Positions 26,443 to 36,726 are shown, counted from the first letter of the stretch. The stretch: 64,000 nt of DNA from Streptosporangium carneum (GCF_027922005.1 NZ_BSEV01000002.1:620001-684000); one strand, 5' to 3'. The notes: generated from the letters alone by a model not told the origin. Made by a program: numbers and translations.

Positions 26443-27441
26443 GTGTCCGATGTCGTAACCGGCGAGGCCGTTGTCGTCGAAGTCCGGGTCGCCCAGCTTC
26501 CGAGCAGGGCCGTGGCTCTGCTGATCGACATGCTGGTCCAGATCGTGACGCTGTTCGGCGCGTCCCTGCTGATCGGCACCGTCGCCTGGGATCTCGACGG
26601 GGCACTGGCCACGATGATCTACATCGCCTTCACGGTTCTTGTGCTCGTGGGCTATCCCGTGCTCTTCGAGACCCTCTCCCGGGGCCGCAGCCTGGGCAAA
26701 CTCGCCCTCGGCCTCAGGGTCGTCAGCGACGACGGCGGCCCCGAGCGCTTCCGGCAGGCCCTGTTCCGCGGGCTGGCGGGCATGCTGGAGTTCTGGACGC
26801 TCGGCGGCGCCCCCGCGCTGATCAGCTCGTTGATCTCGGAGAAGGGCAAGCGGCTCGGCGACCTCTTCGCGGGCACCATCGTGATCTCCGAGCGCGGGCC
26901 GAGGCAGTACGGCCCGCCGCTGGAGATGCCTCCGCCGCTCGCGCCGTGGGCCGCGACACTGGAGCTGTCCCGGCTGCCCGAGGGCGTCGCCGCCACCGCG
27001 CGGCAGTACCTCATGCGCTGGCACGACCTGGCGCCCGCCGTGCAACACGAGATGGGCGTGCGCATCGCCACCGAGATGTCGGCTTTCGTCTCCCCTCCCC
27101 CGCCTCCGGGCGTGCCGCCGTTCGCCTACCTGACCGCCGTCCTGGCCGAGCGTCGCCGCCGAGACCAGGTACGGCTGGCGCGGCAGGCCGGCACACGGCA
27201 GTCCTCCCAGGAGTGGCCTCAGCAGGGGATCCACGCCGCACAGCCCGCGCATCAGGGACCGTACGCCCAGCGCCCCCACCAGCAGGGGCCGTACACCCCG
27301 CAGCCGTACACCCCGCACCAGCCCCCTCAGCAGGGGCCGCACTCTCCGCAGCCCCACTGGCAGGCGCCGTACGTCCCGCCGCCCGTCCAGCAGGGGACGG
27401 CTCCGGGCACCACCCCGGGCGGGTTCGTCCCTCCCGCCTGA
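26443..27441 (+). CDS. RDD family membrane protein with Gln/Pro-rich tail
   Basis: About 332 residues. The RDD domain starts AQLPSRAVALLIDML and holds two or three membrane helices (ASLLIGTVA, IYIAFTVLVLVGYPVLF), the SRGRSLGKLALGLRVV motif and GKRLGDLFAGTIVI. The last 90 residues are cytoplasmic-type low complexity rich in Gln, Pro, His and Tyr (units like QQGPYTPQPY). GTG 26443 is preferred, as GGTAGGG precedes it and the usual opening SDVVTGEAVVVEV then begins; GTG 26434 is also in frame. In mycobacteria (Rv3695) it lies beside the SpoIIM-like gene, here displaced. Function unknown, possibly transport or ion homeostasis. Confidence 0.88.
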   Translation: MSDVVTGEAVVVEVRVAQLPSRAVALLIDMLVQIVTLFGASLLIGTVAWDLDGALATMIYIAFTVLVLVGYPVLFETLSRGRSLGKLALGLRVVSDDGGPERFRQALFRGLAGMLEFWTLGGAPALISSLISEKGKRLGDLFAGTIVISERGPRQYGPPLEMPPPLAPWAATLELSRLPEGVAATARQYLMRWHDLAPAVQHEMGVRIATEMSAFVSPPPPPGVPPFAYLTAVLAERRRRDQVRLARQAGTRQSSQEWPQQGIHAAQPAHQGPYAQRPHQQGPYTPQPYTPHQPPQQGPHSPQPHWQAPYVPPPVQQGTAPGTTPGGFVPPA

Positions 27442-27539
27442 GCCCACGCCGTACGGGCCGATCGCCGCGTGGCGGAAAGCACGCGGGAGCGCATGGGAGC
27501 GCACAGGGGAGAGCACGGACAAGAAACGGACAAGAAATG

Positions 27540-27576
27540 GAAGAAGGGCGGCGGAAGGGGTTCGCCGCCCTTCTTC
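27540..27576. terminator. Bidirectional terminator between RDD and LVIVD genes
   Basis: GAAGAAGGGCGGCG (27540-27553) and CGCCGCCCTTCTTC (27563-27576) form a perfect 14-bp stem with a 9-base loop. Purine and pyrimidine runs at the stem base can serve both directions of the converging genes. Confidence 0.85.
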
Positions 27577-27624
27577 ACCGGGCTCCTCGGAGCTCCGCGG
27601 GGCTTTTCAGGGCCGCACGGAGTC

Positions 27625-29061
27625 TCACTCGGTTTCGGGGGCAGCCGCCTCCGCGAGGCCGTGTCCTCCGTGCCCGAATCCGTACGAGGCCTGGGTCTGC
27701 ACGTTCAGCCGGTCGAAGTGGACTCTCCTCGCCGGGTCGGTACGACGGTCGCTGATCTTGATGACGTCGAAGCCGAAGTTGAAGTCGCTTCCGTAGATGT
27801 ATCCGTTGTAGTAGTACGCCGACCAGATGCCGCCGCTGCCGCCGCTGGGGTCGGGGCCGCGCTCGAAGAAGCCGATCTCCTTCGGGTGGGCCGAGTCGGT
27901 GAAGTCGACGACCGAGACGCCGCCCTGGTACCACGCCTGGACCAGGATGTCGCGCCCCTTGACGGGAACCAGCGAGCCGTTGTGCGCGACGCAGTTCTCG
28001 GTCTCGCCCTGGTAGCGGGGGATCTTGTAGTAGCTCTTGAACACGAGCTTGCCGCGCCTGATGTCGAAGATGGCGTCGGCGCCGCGGTTCGGACCGGTGG
28101 CCTCGTTGCAGGTGGCCCCGCCGCCGCCGCCGAGCTCGTCGGTGAAGATGACCTTGTTGCCCTCGTTGTTGAACGTCGCCGAGTGCCAGAAGGCGAAGTT
28201 CGGGTCGGTGACCCGGGTCTTGACCACCGGGTTCTCCCGGTTGGAGATGTCGAACAGCACGCCGTCGCCCATGCAGGCGCCGGCCGCGAGGTCCTTCTCC
28301 GCGTAGACGGTGATGTCGTGGCAGCCGCTGGTGGGCAGCAGCAGGCCGGGCTGGGTCTCGTTGCCGCCGTCGGGGAAGACGACCGGGGTGCTGACGACCG
28401 CCGCCTCCGTCGGGGCGTGCAGCGGCACCTTGATGATCGAGATCTTGTCGTGCGGCGGCTGGCAGTCGGGGAACGTCGCGTTCGGGCTGTAGGAGGAGAT
28501 GTAGAGGTAGACGTTCTTCCAGCGGTCCCTGCCCTTGCCCGGGACCTGGGTCAGGGTGTGGGAGCCGCAGTTGGTCTCGACCGACTTGATGTACTTCGGG
28601 TTCGCCTTGTCGGTGATGTCGAAGATCCGGACGCCTTCCCAGGACTCCTTGTTCGACGCGGTCTGCGCGGTGCTGCTGCAGGAGTCGTTGTTGCGGGAGG
28701 AGTCGACCGCGGTGAACAGCAGGTTGCCGTGGACGGTGACGTCCATCTGCGAGCCGGGACACACGACGCTGCTGACGACCTTGGTCTGTTTCGGATTACT
28801 GATGTCGTAGATAGAGAAACCACCGTAATTGCCGACATAGGCGTAGTCACCCTGGAACGCGATGTCGGAGTTGATGGTGTTCGCCAGCCCCGCGGGTTTG
28901 GGCACGTTGATCACGTGCGACACGTTGGGGCTGGTGACGACCTGGCCGGGGGGCGGGATGTCGGCGGCGCCGGCGGGCACGGTGGCCAGGACCATCGCCA
29001 CCGCGGTCGCGGCCATGACCAGGAACCGGCCGCCCAGGCCCTTCCTGAGAGGGGATAACAC
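27625..29061 (-). CDS. Secreted LVIVD-repeat protein
   Basis: About 478 residues. The GTG at 29061 follows AAGGAGG at good spacing and gives a signal peptide (basic LRKGLGGRF, then VMAATAVAMVLATVPAGA, cleavage near AGA-AD). The mature protein is built of beta-propeller-like repeats containing GVRIFDITDKANP, GFSIYDISNP, GVSVVDFTD and VLFDISNREN, the LVIVD pattern. It is Cys-containing and Gly/Asn-rich, as for extracellular proteins. Divergent from a DUF305 lipoprotein gene, a pairing seen in other actinomycetes. Function unknown. It ends in a Gly/His-rich stretch (GFGHGGHGLAE). Confidence 0.87.
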   Translation of the reverse strand: MLSPLRKGLGGRFLVMAATAVAMVLATVPAGAADIPPPGQVVTSPNVSHVINVPKPAGLANTINSDIAFQGDYAYVGNYGGFSIYDISNPKQTKVVSSVVCPGSQMDVTVHGNLLFTAVDSSRNNDSCSSTAQTASNKESWEGVRIFDITDKANPKYIKSVETNCGSHTLTQVPGKGRDRWKNVYLYISSYSPNATFPDCQPPHDKISIIKVPLHAPTEAAVVSTPVVFPDGGNETQPGLLLPTSGCHDITVYAEKDLAAGACMGDGVLFDISNRENPVVKTRVTDPNFAFWHSATFNNEGNKVIFTDELGGGGGATCNEATGPNRGADAIFDIRRGKLVFKSYYKIPRYQGETENCVAHNGSLVPVKGRDILVQAWYQGGVSVVDFTDSAHPKEIGFFERGPDPSGGSGGIWSAYYYNGYIYGSDFNFGFDVIKISDRRTDPARRVHFDRLNVQTQASYGFGHGGHGLAEAAAPETE

Positions 29062-29230
29062 TTGCGAGCCTCCTTGCCACATGTGCCGTAAAGGTCACAT
29101 AAATGACTAAATCGTTTATCCGAAGGATCGACTCGACAAGCCCTCACTATGTCAGCAACTTTTTCCGATTTGCCGCCTTTACTGCCTCCTCCGCCGACGT
29201 TAAAGTCTTTCATCGGGAGATCTTGAAGAG
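29062..29230. promoter_or_regulatory. AT-richer divergent promoter region
   Basis: This 169-base spacer between LVIVD and DUF305 genes is markedly AT-richer than its surroundings. It contains ATAAATGACTAAATCGTTTAT around 29098-29118, with the inverted ends ATAAA/TTTAT, and probably carries both promoters. No reliable -35/-10 pair can be named. Confidence 0.4.
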
Positions 29231-29887
29231 ATGAAAAGATCTTGCAGAGGAGGGCGGTTGCGCGTCGCGCCGGTGCTTGCGGTCCTCGCCGTCCTTTCCC
29301 TCAGCGCGTGCGACAGCGACCGGAGACCGCCTGTCGCGCTGTCGACCGCGCCCGTCATCGCACCCGGCAGACCGGGTGAGGCCGCCAGGACGCTCGGCGC
29401 GAGCGAGGCGGCGACCGCCGTGCCGAGCCCCACGGCGAACGCCTCGGACGTGAGATACGTGCAGGACATGATCGTCCACCATCGGCAGGCCCTCCAGATG
29501 GCGATCCTGGCCCCGACGCGCGCCGGAACGGAGAAGGTGCGGAGCATGGCCTCGCGCATCAAGGACTCCCAGACGCCGGAGATCCAGTTCATGACGCTGT
29601 GGCTGACCCAGCAGGGCCTGCGACCGCCCGACCACCACGCGCGCCACACGGACATGCCGGGCATGGCCACTCCCGAGCAGCTGAAGGCCCTCGCCGCCGC
29701 CTCCGGCCAGGACTTCGACCGGCTCTTCCTCCAGCTGATGATCGCCCATCATCGAGGAGCGATCACGATGTCCGAGCAGGTCCTGACCTCAGGCTCGCAC
29801 CTGAGGATCGAGGAGCTGGCGAACGAGGTCGCCACGACCCAGGCCGGTGAGATCCGCCGGATGTTCCAGCTCCAGACCACCCCCTGA
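29231..29887 (+). CDS. DUF305 lipoprotein
   Basis: 218 residues. A lipoprotein signal peptide with lipobox LSAC puts the lipidated cysteine at residue 27. The DUF305 domain (about 75-215) shows two copies of the MIxHHxxA(I/L)xM pattern: VQDMIVHHRQALQMA and LMIAHHRGAITMS. The four-helix ferritin-like fold binds metals in some members and is often linked with copper handling. A Met/His-rich segment, HHARHTDMPGMA, between the halves fits that. It is divergent from the LVIVD gene and ends before a strong hairpin. Confidence 0.9.
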   Translation: MKRSCRGGRLRVAPVLAVLAVLSLSACDSDRRPPVALSTAPVIAPGRPGEAARTLGASEAATAVPSPTANASDVRYVQDMIVHHRQALQMAILAPTRAGTEKVRSMASRIKDSQTPEIQFMTLWLTQQGLRPPDHHARHTDMPGMATPEQLKALAAASGQDFDRLFLQLMIAHHRGAITMSEQVLTSGSHLRIEELANEVATTQAGEIRRMFQLQTTP

Positions 29888-29913
29888 ACCCCCCAGAGCC
29901 CTGGACCGCCGAT

Positions 29914-29951
<38 letters not shown>

Positions 29952-29954
29952 ACC

Positions 29955-29988
29955 AGCCTGTACGGCCGCCGCGACGGCCGTACAGGCT
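29955..29988. terminator. Strong bidirectional terminator hairpin
   Basis: AGCCTGTACGGCCG (29955-29968) pairs perfectly with CGGCCGTACAGGCT (29975-29988) around a six-base loop. It separates the convergent DUF305 and CU044_5270-type genes. There is no long T-run, as is common for actinobacterial terminators. Confidence 0.85.
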
Positions 29989-29993
29989 CGTCC

Positions 29994-31259
29994 TCACCGG
30001 ACGCAGGCGGGGCTGTCCTGGGTGGCCTCCGTGCAGCCCTCGGGCAGCACGGGAGGGACGTCCGTCCAGCCCGCCCGCTCGTAGACGAGCGCCCGGTAGA
30101 CGGTTCCCGCGGGCAACCCGGCGACTCCCGAGATGTAGGCGGGATCCAGGAGCCACGGCCGCACGACGACGTTCTGGAGGGCGAGCAGACGACCGTCCGA
30201 CTCGTCCACGATGACCTGTTGCTCGTCCTGCCCGCCTCCGTGGTTCACTCCCGCGATCGCGATCCCGACCCCGGGACGTCCCTCCACGTCGCGGACCCGG
30301 CCCAGGGCACGGACACCGGGCATCCTGGCGACCATCCGGTAGAGGGCGCCTCGGGTGCCGCCGCTGATCGGGGCGTTCGACATCAGATGGGCCGCCACCT
30401 CCCACAACCACCAGTCCTTCGTGAGCCGCGACGTGCCGGGGAGCGTGGTCGGCCACGCCGCCATGCGCTTTTCGTAGGCGGGCCAGAACGACAGCAGACG
30501 TTCCCTCAGCGCGTCGGGGTCCTGCGGGAGACCGAGCAGCTCGTCGGTCCCGAGGGACATGCCCATGGTGTCGCCGGGCCGCGCGGCGGGGAGGAAGAGG
30601 ACCCTTGTGCCTCCGATGGGGGCGATGTCGTTCCGGCAGTCGGTGTCATGGCCGCAGGGCCTGGGGGCTCCCGCCCGTCGCCACGCCGCCCTGTCCTCCG
30701 GCGAGGCGGGCTCGGCGGACAGGCCGCGCACGACCAGGACTCGGGACGACGCCGGGTCGCGCGGGATCCACTCCGTCTGCCGGTTCCGTGTCCTGATCCG
30801 GTACCGGTCACCCTCGGGACCGGTGTTCTGCTCGTCGACGACGACGGTCTCGGCGCGCCAGTAGGCCCCCGGCTTCTGCCGCTGCTCGGCCGCCCGGTCC
30901 GCCGCCGCGTCCAGCACCGTCCCCGCGGACGAGGATCCACCGACCCGGACCTCGTTCGAGGAGGTGCGCGACAGCTGGGGGAGCGCCACCACGCCGATCA
31001 CGACGGCCGTGCCCACGGCCGCGGCGACCACGCCGACCCACGTCGGCCTTCTCCTCCGGTCACGCCCGGTCCGGTGGTCTCCGACCGCGGGGGAACCGCC
31101 CGGCTCCCCGAGTCGCTCCCCGATCCGCCACACCGCGCCGTCGCCCTCGGCCCGCCACACCGCGCCCGGTTCCGTCGTGCCGCCTCCGGCGCCCCGTGCC
31201 CGGTCCAGGTCGGCGGGGCGAGCAGCCGCCAGAGCGTCCAGTACGTTCCTGCGCTTCAC
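29994..31259 (-). CDS. CU044_5270-type membrane protein, partner of an ECF sigma factor
   Basis: About 421 residues. A hydrophilic N-terminus (KRRNVLDALAAARPADLDR) is followed by one membrane helix near residue 95 (WVGVVAAAVGTAVVIGVVAL) and a 300-residue extracytoplasmic domain. That topology and the position after an ECF sigma gene match the CU044_5270 family, presumed sigma-associated regulators or anti-sigma-like proteins. The GTG at 31259 overlaps the sigma stop by GTGA, so the pair is translationally coupled. No ZAS zinc motif (HxxxCxxC) is visible, so classical anti-sigma function is not shown. Confidence 0.8.
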   Translation of the reverse strand: MKRRNVLDALAAARPADLDRARGAGGGTTEPGAVWRAEGDGAVWRIGERLGEPGGSPAVGDHRTGRDRRRRPTWVGVVAAAVGTAVVIGVVALPQLSRTSSNEVRVGGSSSAGTVLDAAADRAAEQRQKPGAYWRAETVVVDEQNTGPEGDRYRIRTRNRQTEWIPRDPASSRVLVVRGLSAEPASPEDRAAWRRAGAPRPCGHDTDCRNDIAPIGGTRVLFLPAARPGDTMGMSLGTDELLGLPQDPDALRERLLSFWPAYEKRMAAWPTTLPGTSRLTKDWWLWEVAAHLMSNAPISGGTRGALYRMVARMPGVRALGRVRDVEGRPGVGIAIAGVNHGGGQDEQQVIVDESDGRLLALQNVVVRPWLLDPAYISGVAGLPAGTVYRALVYERAGWTDVPPVLPEGCTEATQDSPACVR

Positions 31260-31789
31260 CGTTCCTCCTCGGGGACGAAAACGCGCTGCCTGCGATGGTG
31301 GAGCGCGGCGCCGTCCATGGCCGCCTCCAGACGACGCCTCGCCCGGTGCAGGCGCACGAAGAAGGCCGCCTTCGAGCAACCAAGGACTCCGGCCGCCTCG
31401 CCCGCCCCCAGACCGTGCCACGAGACCAGGGTGAGAACCTCTTTGTCGTCGTCGCCCAGCGTGGCCAGAGCCCTCAGTACGGCGGAGCGCTCGGCCACCT
31501 CGTCGGCCACGTCCGTCTCGACCTCTTCGGCCCAGCCCCGCAGCGCCTCCTCGAGCGCCGCGCGCCTGACCTCGTCCCTGTACAGCTCACGGCTCACGTT
31601 GCGGGCCACGCCCAGCAGCCACGGCAGCACGGCCCTCACCGGGATGTCCTCCCGCCGCCGCCAGGCGACGGCGAACGTCTCGCCGACCACCTCCTCGGCG
31701 AGCCGACGTCCGCACCGGCTCACCGCGTACGCGAACACCCGTGGGTGAAGCGCGTCGTACAAGGCGGTGAACTCCTCTTCGTCCAACAC
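31256..31789 (-). CDS. ECF-type sigma factor
   Basis: About 177 residues. Region 2 (about 5-70) contains LYDALHPRVFAYAVSRCG and EEVVGETFAVAWRR; region 4 (about 110-165) has LATLGDDDKEVLTLVSWHGL and AAFFVRLHRARRRLE. GTG 31789 is preferred because AAGGAG lies just upstream, although TTG 31786 has better spacing and GTG 31813 is also in frame. It is coupled to the membrane protein downstream. Upstream, three 30-bp repeats (31837-31926) occupy the promoter region, which is unusual. No SnoaL tail is present. Confidence 0.86.
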   Translation of the reverse strand: MLDEEEFTALYDALHPRVFAYAVSRCGRRLAEEVVGETFAVAWRRREDIPVRAVLPWLLGVARNVSRELYRDEVRRAALEEALRGWAEEVETDVADEVAERSAVLRALATLGDDDKEVLTLVSWHGLGAGEAAGVLGCSKAAFFVRLHRARRRLEAAMDGAALHHRRQRVFVPEEER

Positions 31790-31836
31790 ACGGCTCCTTC
31801 GACGACCCTTCACCGAGTAGTGGTCGTCAAGGCTCC

Positions 31837-31926
31837 GGTCTTACAGGCACCGGGAACATCCGACGCGGTCTTACAGACGTCGGAGACGTCCGACGCGGTC
31901 TTACAGACGTCGGAGACGTCCGACGC
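31837..31926. repeat. Three tandem 30-bp repeats upstream of the sigma gene
   Basis: Units at 31837-31866, 31867-31896 and 31897-31926. The last two are identical and the first is diverged. Each of the identical units carries GACGTCGGAGACGTC, two GACGTC palindromes three bases apart. They lie 48-137 bases upstream of the sigma start, so they could be operator arrays. The remaining spacer to the SahH-like stop holds nothing else. Confidence 0.93.
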
Positions 31927-31961
31927 CGCGATGCCAGCCGGGGCGGTCGCCACCGGGGCTG

Positions 31962-33203
31962 TTAAGAGCCCAGCCGCCAGGAGTGGAGGTAGCTCTCCTG
32001 GTCGGAGCTCAGGCTGTCGACCTCGATGCCCGCGGCGGCCAACTTGAGCCGCGCGACCTCCACGTCGACCTCTCCCGGCACGTCGTAGACGCCGGGTTCG
32101 AGCCGCGCGCGCTCACGGGCCAGCCAGGCCACGGCGAGGGCCTGCGCCGAGAAGGACATGTCCATGACGGCGGCCGGATGCCCCTCGGCGGCCGCCAGGT
32201 TCACCAGGCGGCCCTCGGCGAGCAGCAGGAGCCTGCGGCCGTCGGCGAGGACGTACTCGTCGGTGTTGGGGCGCACCCCGGGATGCACGGCGTGCGCCAG
32301 CTCCTCCAGGGCCCGCACGTCGATCTCGACGTCGAAGTGCCCGGCGTTGGCCAGGATCGCGCCGTCCTTCATCACCGCGAGGTGCTCGCCCCTGATGACG
32401 TCGCGGTTGCCGGTGACGGTGACGAACACGTCTCCGATCGTCGCGGCCCTGCCCATGGGCTGCACCTCGTAGCCCTGGAGCGAGGCGTCCAGCGCCTTGA
32501 CCGGGTCGATCTCGGTGACGACGACCCGCGCCCCCAGGCCTCTGGCCCGCTCGGCCACGCCCCGGCCGCAGAAGCCGAACCCCGCGACCACCACGACCTT
32601 GCCCGCGAGCAGCGTGTTGGTGGCGCGCATGATGCCGTCCATGGTGGACTGGCCGGTGCCGTACCGGTTGTCGAACATCCGCTTGGTCCGGGTGTCGTTG
32701 ACCGCGACGACGGGAAACCTCAGCGCCTGCTCCGCGGCCATCTGCCGGAGCCTGATGATCCCGGTCGTGGTCTCCTCACATCCTCCGGAGACTCCCTCGA
32801 GCAGCTCGGTCCGCTCGGTGTGCAGGATGTTGACCAGGTCGCAGCCGTCGTCGAGGACGAGGTCGGGGACGATGTCGAGCGCCTGGTGGATGTGCCGGTA
32901 GTAGGTCTGCCTGTCCACTCCCGCCAGGGCGTGCACACGGACGCCGTAGACGCCGAGCGCCTCGGCGACGTCGTCCTGGGTGGACAGCGGGTTGGAGGCG
33001 GCCAGGGCGATCTCGGCCCCGCCCGCCCGCAGGGCGCCCATGAGGACCGCGGTCTCGGCGGTCACGTGCAGGCAGGCGGCGATCCGCAGCCCCTCGAGGG
33101 GGGCCTCGGCCGCGAACCGCTCCCCGATCGCGGTGAGCACCGGCATCGCCCGCGCCGCCCACCCGATGCGCCGCTCCCCTGCGGCGGTCAGCGCGCTGTC
33201 CAC
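31962..33203 (-). CDS. Adenosylhomocysteinase-like protein, short archaeal/Thermotoga-type
   Basis: 413 residues. Substrate- and NAD-site landmarks of SahH are conserved: [46 protein letters not shown] and the Rossmann loop GFGFCGRG. It lacks the 40-residue insertion of the longer bacterial/eukaryotic form and does not end in the DHYRY tail, but in YLHSWRLGS, as in the short archaeal type. Some short members use S-inosylhomocysteine. GTG 33203 follows GGGGAGAAA. The gene lies 101 bases downstream of a canonical sahH, same strand, with two hairpins between them. Confidence 0.88.
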   Translation of the reverse strand: MDSALTAAGERRIGWAARAMPVLTAIGERFAAEAPLEGLRIAACLHVTAETAVLMGALRAGGAEIALAASNPLSTQDDVAEALGVYGVRVHALAGVDRQTYYRHIHQALDIVPDLVLDDGCDLVNILHTERTELLEGVSGGCEETTTGIIRLRQMAAEQALRFPVVAVNDTRTKRMFDNRYGTGQSTMDGIMRATNTLLAGKVVVVAGFGFCGRGVAERARGLGARVVVTEIDPVKALDASLQGYEVQPMGRAATIGDVFVTVTGNRDVIRGEHLAVMKDGAILANAGHFDVEIDVRALEELAHAVHPGVRPNTDEYVLADGRRLLLLAEGRLVNLAAAEGHPAAVMDMSFSAQALAVAWLARERARLEPGVYDVPGEVDVEVARLKLAAAGIEVDSLSSDQESYLHSWRLGS

Positions 33204-33225
33204 GTTTCTCCCCAGATGGCCCGAA

Positions 33226-33250
33226 GGCCCCCGCGTAACTCGCGGGGGCC
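33226..33250 (-). terminator. GC-rich terminator-like hairpin after sahH
   Basis: GGCCCCCGCG and CGCGGGGGCC form a perfect 10-bp stem with loop TAACT. It lies between the canonical sahH stop and the ribosome-binding site of the second adenosylhomocysteinase gene, so it may limit read-through. There is no T-run. Confidence 0.7.
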
Positions 33251-33273
33251 GGGTGGAACGGTCGGATCAGTGT

Positions 33274-33292
33274 CTGACCGGCGTCCGGTCAG
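33274..33292 (-). terminator. Second hairpin just after the sahH stop
   Basis: CTGACCGG-CGT-CCGGTCAG is a perfect 8-bp stem with a three-base loop, 12 bases after the canonical sahH stop codon. Together with the hairpin at 33226 it probably reduces transcription into the next gene or protects the sahH mRNA 3' end. Confidence 0.55.
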
Positions 33293-33304
33293 TACGTTAA
33301 CCGA

Positions 33305-34735
<1,431 letters not shown>

Positions 34736-34915
34736 TTACCCCTCTGGTTGATGGTCTCGCGCGCCTGATGCCCTCGCCGGGGCTCGCTGGCCTCGATGTC
34801 TCGCCGAGTCTCGCGACCCGCTTCGCTCCCGGGCACGGCTCGCCACTCCACCGGAAAGTCGACGATGTGAGTTTAGGCGGCCGGTACCGCTCAGCGCACC
34901 TTGGAGAGCGGTAAC

Positions 34916-34933
34916 CTGACACAAGAATGTCAG
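34916..34933. promoter_or_regulatory. Inverted repeat upstream of merR gene, candidate operator
   Basis: CTGACA-CAAGAA-TGTCAG (34916-34933), perfect 6-bp arms, lies 43 bases before the MerR start in the divergent spacer with ahcY. GTAACCT just upstream could be part of a -10 element. MerR proteins typically bind such dyads between -35 and -10. Confidence 0.5.
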
Positions 34934-34975
34934 CTTCCCTTGAATTCCCGCGAATTTCCTCGAAAGGGGCGGAGA

Positions 34976-35311
34976 ATGCGGATCACCGAGGCCGCCAGAC
35001 GGCTGGGCATGTCCCCCAGGATGCTCCGTTACCGGGAGGCCCTCGGCCTGCTCCCGCCCGTCAGGAACCAGGGGGCGCACCGGCGCTTCGGCGACGAGGA
35101 ACTCGCGGCCGTCGCCCAGGGGGTCGAGCTGGAGAAACGGTTCGACATCTCCCCCGCCGAGCTGTCCTTCGCGCTGCGGGTGCTGAGCGAGCCCGCGGTG
35201 GCGCAGGCCGTACGGGATCTGGGACTGCGGATCGGGCGCGTCCAGGCCCCGCGCAGGGCGCTGGACTTCGAGAAGGAGAAGGCCCTGCGCCTGCTCCAGG
35301 GCCGCTCCTAG
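34976..35311 (+). CDS. MerR family transcriptional regulator
   Basis: 111 residues. The N-terminal winged helix is typical: RITEAARRLGMSPRMLRYRE, ALGLLPPVRNQGAHRRFGDE. A short helical tail, about 40 residues, follows, with no cysteines or recognised ligand domain, so it is a minimal MerR. The ATG at 34976 is behind AAGGGGCGGAG. It is divergent from ahcY across a 243-base spacer containing a dyad, so it may act on itself or on ahcY. Regulation of ahcY is not shown. Confidence 0.85.
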   Translation: MRITEAARRLGMSPRMLRYREALGLLPPVRNQGAHRRFGDEELAAVAQGVELEKRFDISPAELSFALRVLSEPAVAQAVRDLGLRIGRVQAPRRALDFEKEKALRLLQGRS

Positions 35312-35332
35312 ACAGCTGCGCGCCGTCCGGCC

Positions 35333-35434
35333 CCGTACCCCGCAAACCGGCACTGCGCGTCGCCCGGCCCACGTACCCCGCGGACCGGCACTGCGCGTCG
35401 TCCGGCCCCCCGTAGACCACTGCGCGTCGTCCGG
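35333..35434. repeat. Tandem repeat of about 40 bp after the merR gene
   Basis: Three imperfect copies share CACTGCGCGTCG(T/C)CCGG, preceded in the first two by CGTACCCCGC and a diverged ACCGG. The third copy is shortened. It fills the space between the MerR stop and the histidine kinase gene. No protein-coding use is likely. Confidence 0.8.
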
Positions 35435-35532
35435 ACACCTGCGGCCGCCCGCCTCCGGTACGGGCCGTCCGTGCGCCAAGGTCGCTCCCAGGAGTGACGA
35501 CGCCGGGCCCGCGAGTCAGAAGAATTCACCTC

Positions 35533-36726
35533 ATGAACCCCTCCACCTCGCCGTCCGCCCTCGAACAGGTCACGGCGGCCCTGAGATCCCCCTTTGCCAA
35601 CCCGCGGCTCGTCGGCGACGTCCTGGTGACGTCGGCGCTGACGCTCATCGCGTGCGCGGAGGTCGTGGTCAGCCGCCTCGGCAGCGTCCCCGTTCTCGTC
35701 GCCGCCGTCATGGCGACCGCGCCCCACGTGGGCCGCCACATCGTGCCCCGGCAGACGGTCGCGCTCACCCTCCTCGGCGCCCTGGGCCTCGGCCTCGCCG
35801 GGTTCCGCCCGGACAACCTGCCGATCGCCGTGTACGTCTCCGGGCTGCTGTCCTTCTACACGCTTCTGCGCATGATGAGCCGTCGCGCCGCCTGGCTGCT
35901 GACCGGCTGCGTGACACTCGTCATGGCGGCCGCCGGCCTGCTCCTGTTCGCGCGCAGGGGCGTGGACGGCATGCTGTCCCTGGTCATGGAGAGCGAGGGG
36001 ACCTGGTTCCTCCTCATGCTCACCGCCGTCGTCGGCACGGCGTTCCTCGCGGACACGCGGCGCAGCCGTACGGAGATCAGGGAGGTGCGCGCCGACAACC
36101 TGGAGAGCCTCAGGGAGCAGGCGGCAATGGCCGAGCGGGCCAGGATCGCCAGGGAGATGCACGACATCGTGGCCCACTCGGTCTCGATGATCGCCGTTCA
36201 GGCGGAGACCGCGCCCTACACGCTCGGTGACCTGGACGACAGGACGAAGCAGGAGTTCGCCGAGATCGCGACCTCGGCACGCACCACGCTCACCGAGATG
36301 CGCCGCCTGCTCGGCGTGCTGCGCGCCGACGTCACCACCGCTCCGGAGACCGCGCCGCAACCGGGGCTGGCGCGGCTTCCCGAACTGCTCGAACAGTACG
36401 AGGGCGAGGCCGACCTCGACGTGGTCGGCGAGGCGGCGCCGGTGCCGCAGGCCGTGGACGTCTCGGCCTACCGGATCGTCCAGGAGGCGCTGACCAACGC
36501 CCGCGTCCACGCGCGCGGAGCTCGTGTCTCGATCGAGCTCACCTACCGCCCCGGCCTGCTGGTGCTGCGGATCGCCGACGACGGCCCCGGCCCGTCGGGC
36601 GACACCTCGAACGGGCACGGCCTGGTCGGCATGCGGGAGCGGGCGCTGGCCCTCGGCGGCTGGTTCCAGGCGGGCCCCGGCCCGTCAGGGGGCTTCCTCA
36701 TCCAGGCGGGCCTTCCCCTGGAATGA
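35533..36726 (+). CDS. NarL-type sensor histidine kinase
   Basis: 397 residues. Five or six N-terminal membrane helices (residues about 28-172) are followed by the HisKA_3 domain with phospho-acceptor His210 (ERARIAREMHDIVAHSV), and an HATPase domain with N-box EALTNARVHA and G-box GHGLVGMRERALALGG. The ATG at 35533 is chosen for length and position; upstream sequence only continues the frame. Its stop overlaps the response regulator gene as ATGA. The stimulus is unknown; the membrane sensor has no large external domain. Confidence 0.9.
   Translation: MNPSTSPSALEQVTAALRSPFANPRLVGDVLVTSALTLIACAEVVVSRLGSVPVLVAAVMATAPHVGRHIVPRQTVALTLLGALGLGLAGFRPDNLPIAVYVSGLLSFYTLLRMMSRRAAWLLTGCVTLVMAAAGLLLFARRGVDGMLSLVMESEGTWFLLMLTAVVGTAFLADTRRSRTEIREVRADNLESLREQAAMAERARIAREMHDIVAHSVSMIAVQAETAPYTLGDLDDRTKQEFAEIATSARTTLTEMRRLLGVLRADVTTAPETAPQPGLARLPELLEQYEGEADLDVVGEAAPVPQAVDVSAYRIVQEALTNARVHARGARVSIELTYRPGLLVLRIADDGPGPSGDTSNGHGLVGMRERALALGGWFQAGPGPSGGFLIQAGLPLE

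Noticed and set aside
31837..31926. CRISPR-like array
   Set aside because: The units are head-to-tail with no spacers and only three copies; there are no cas genes in the window.
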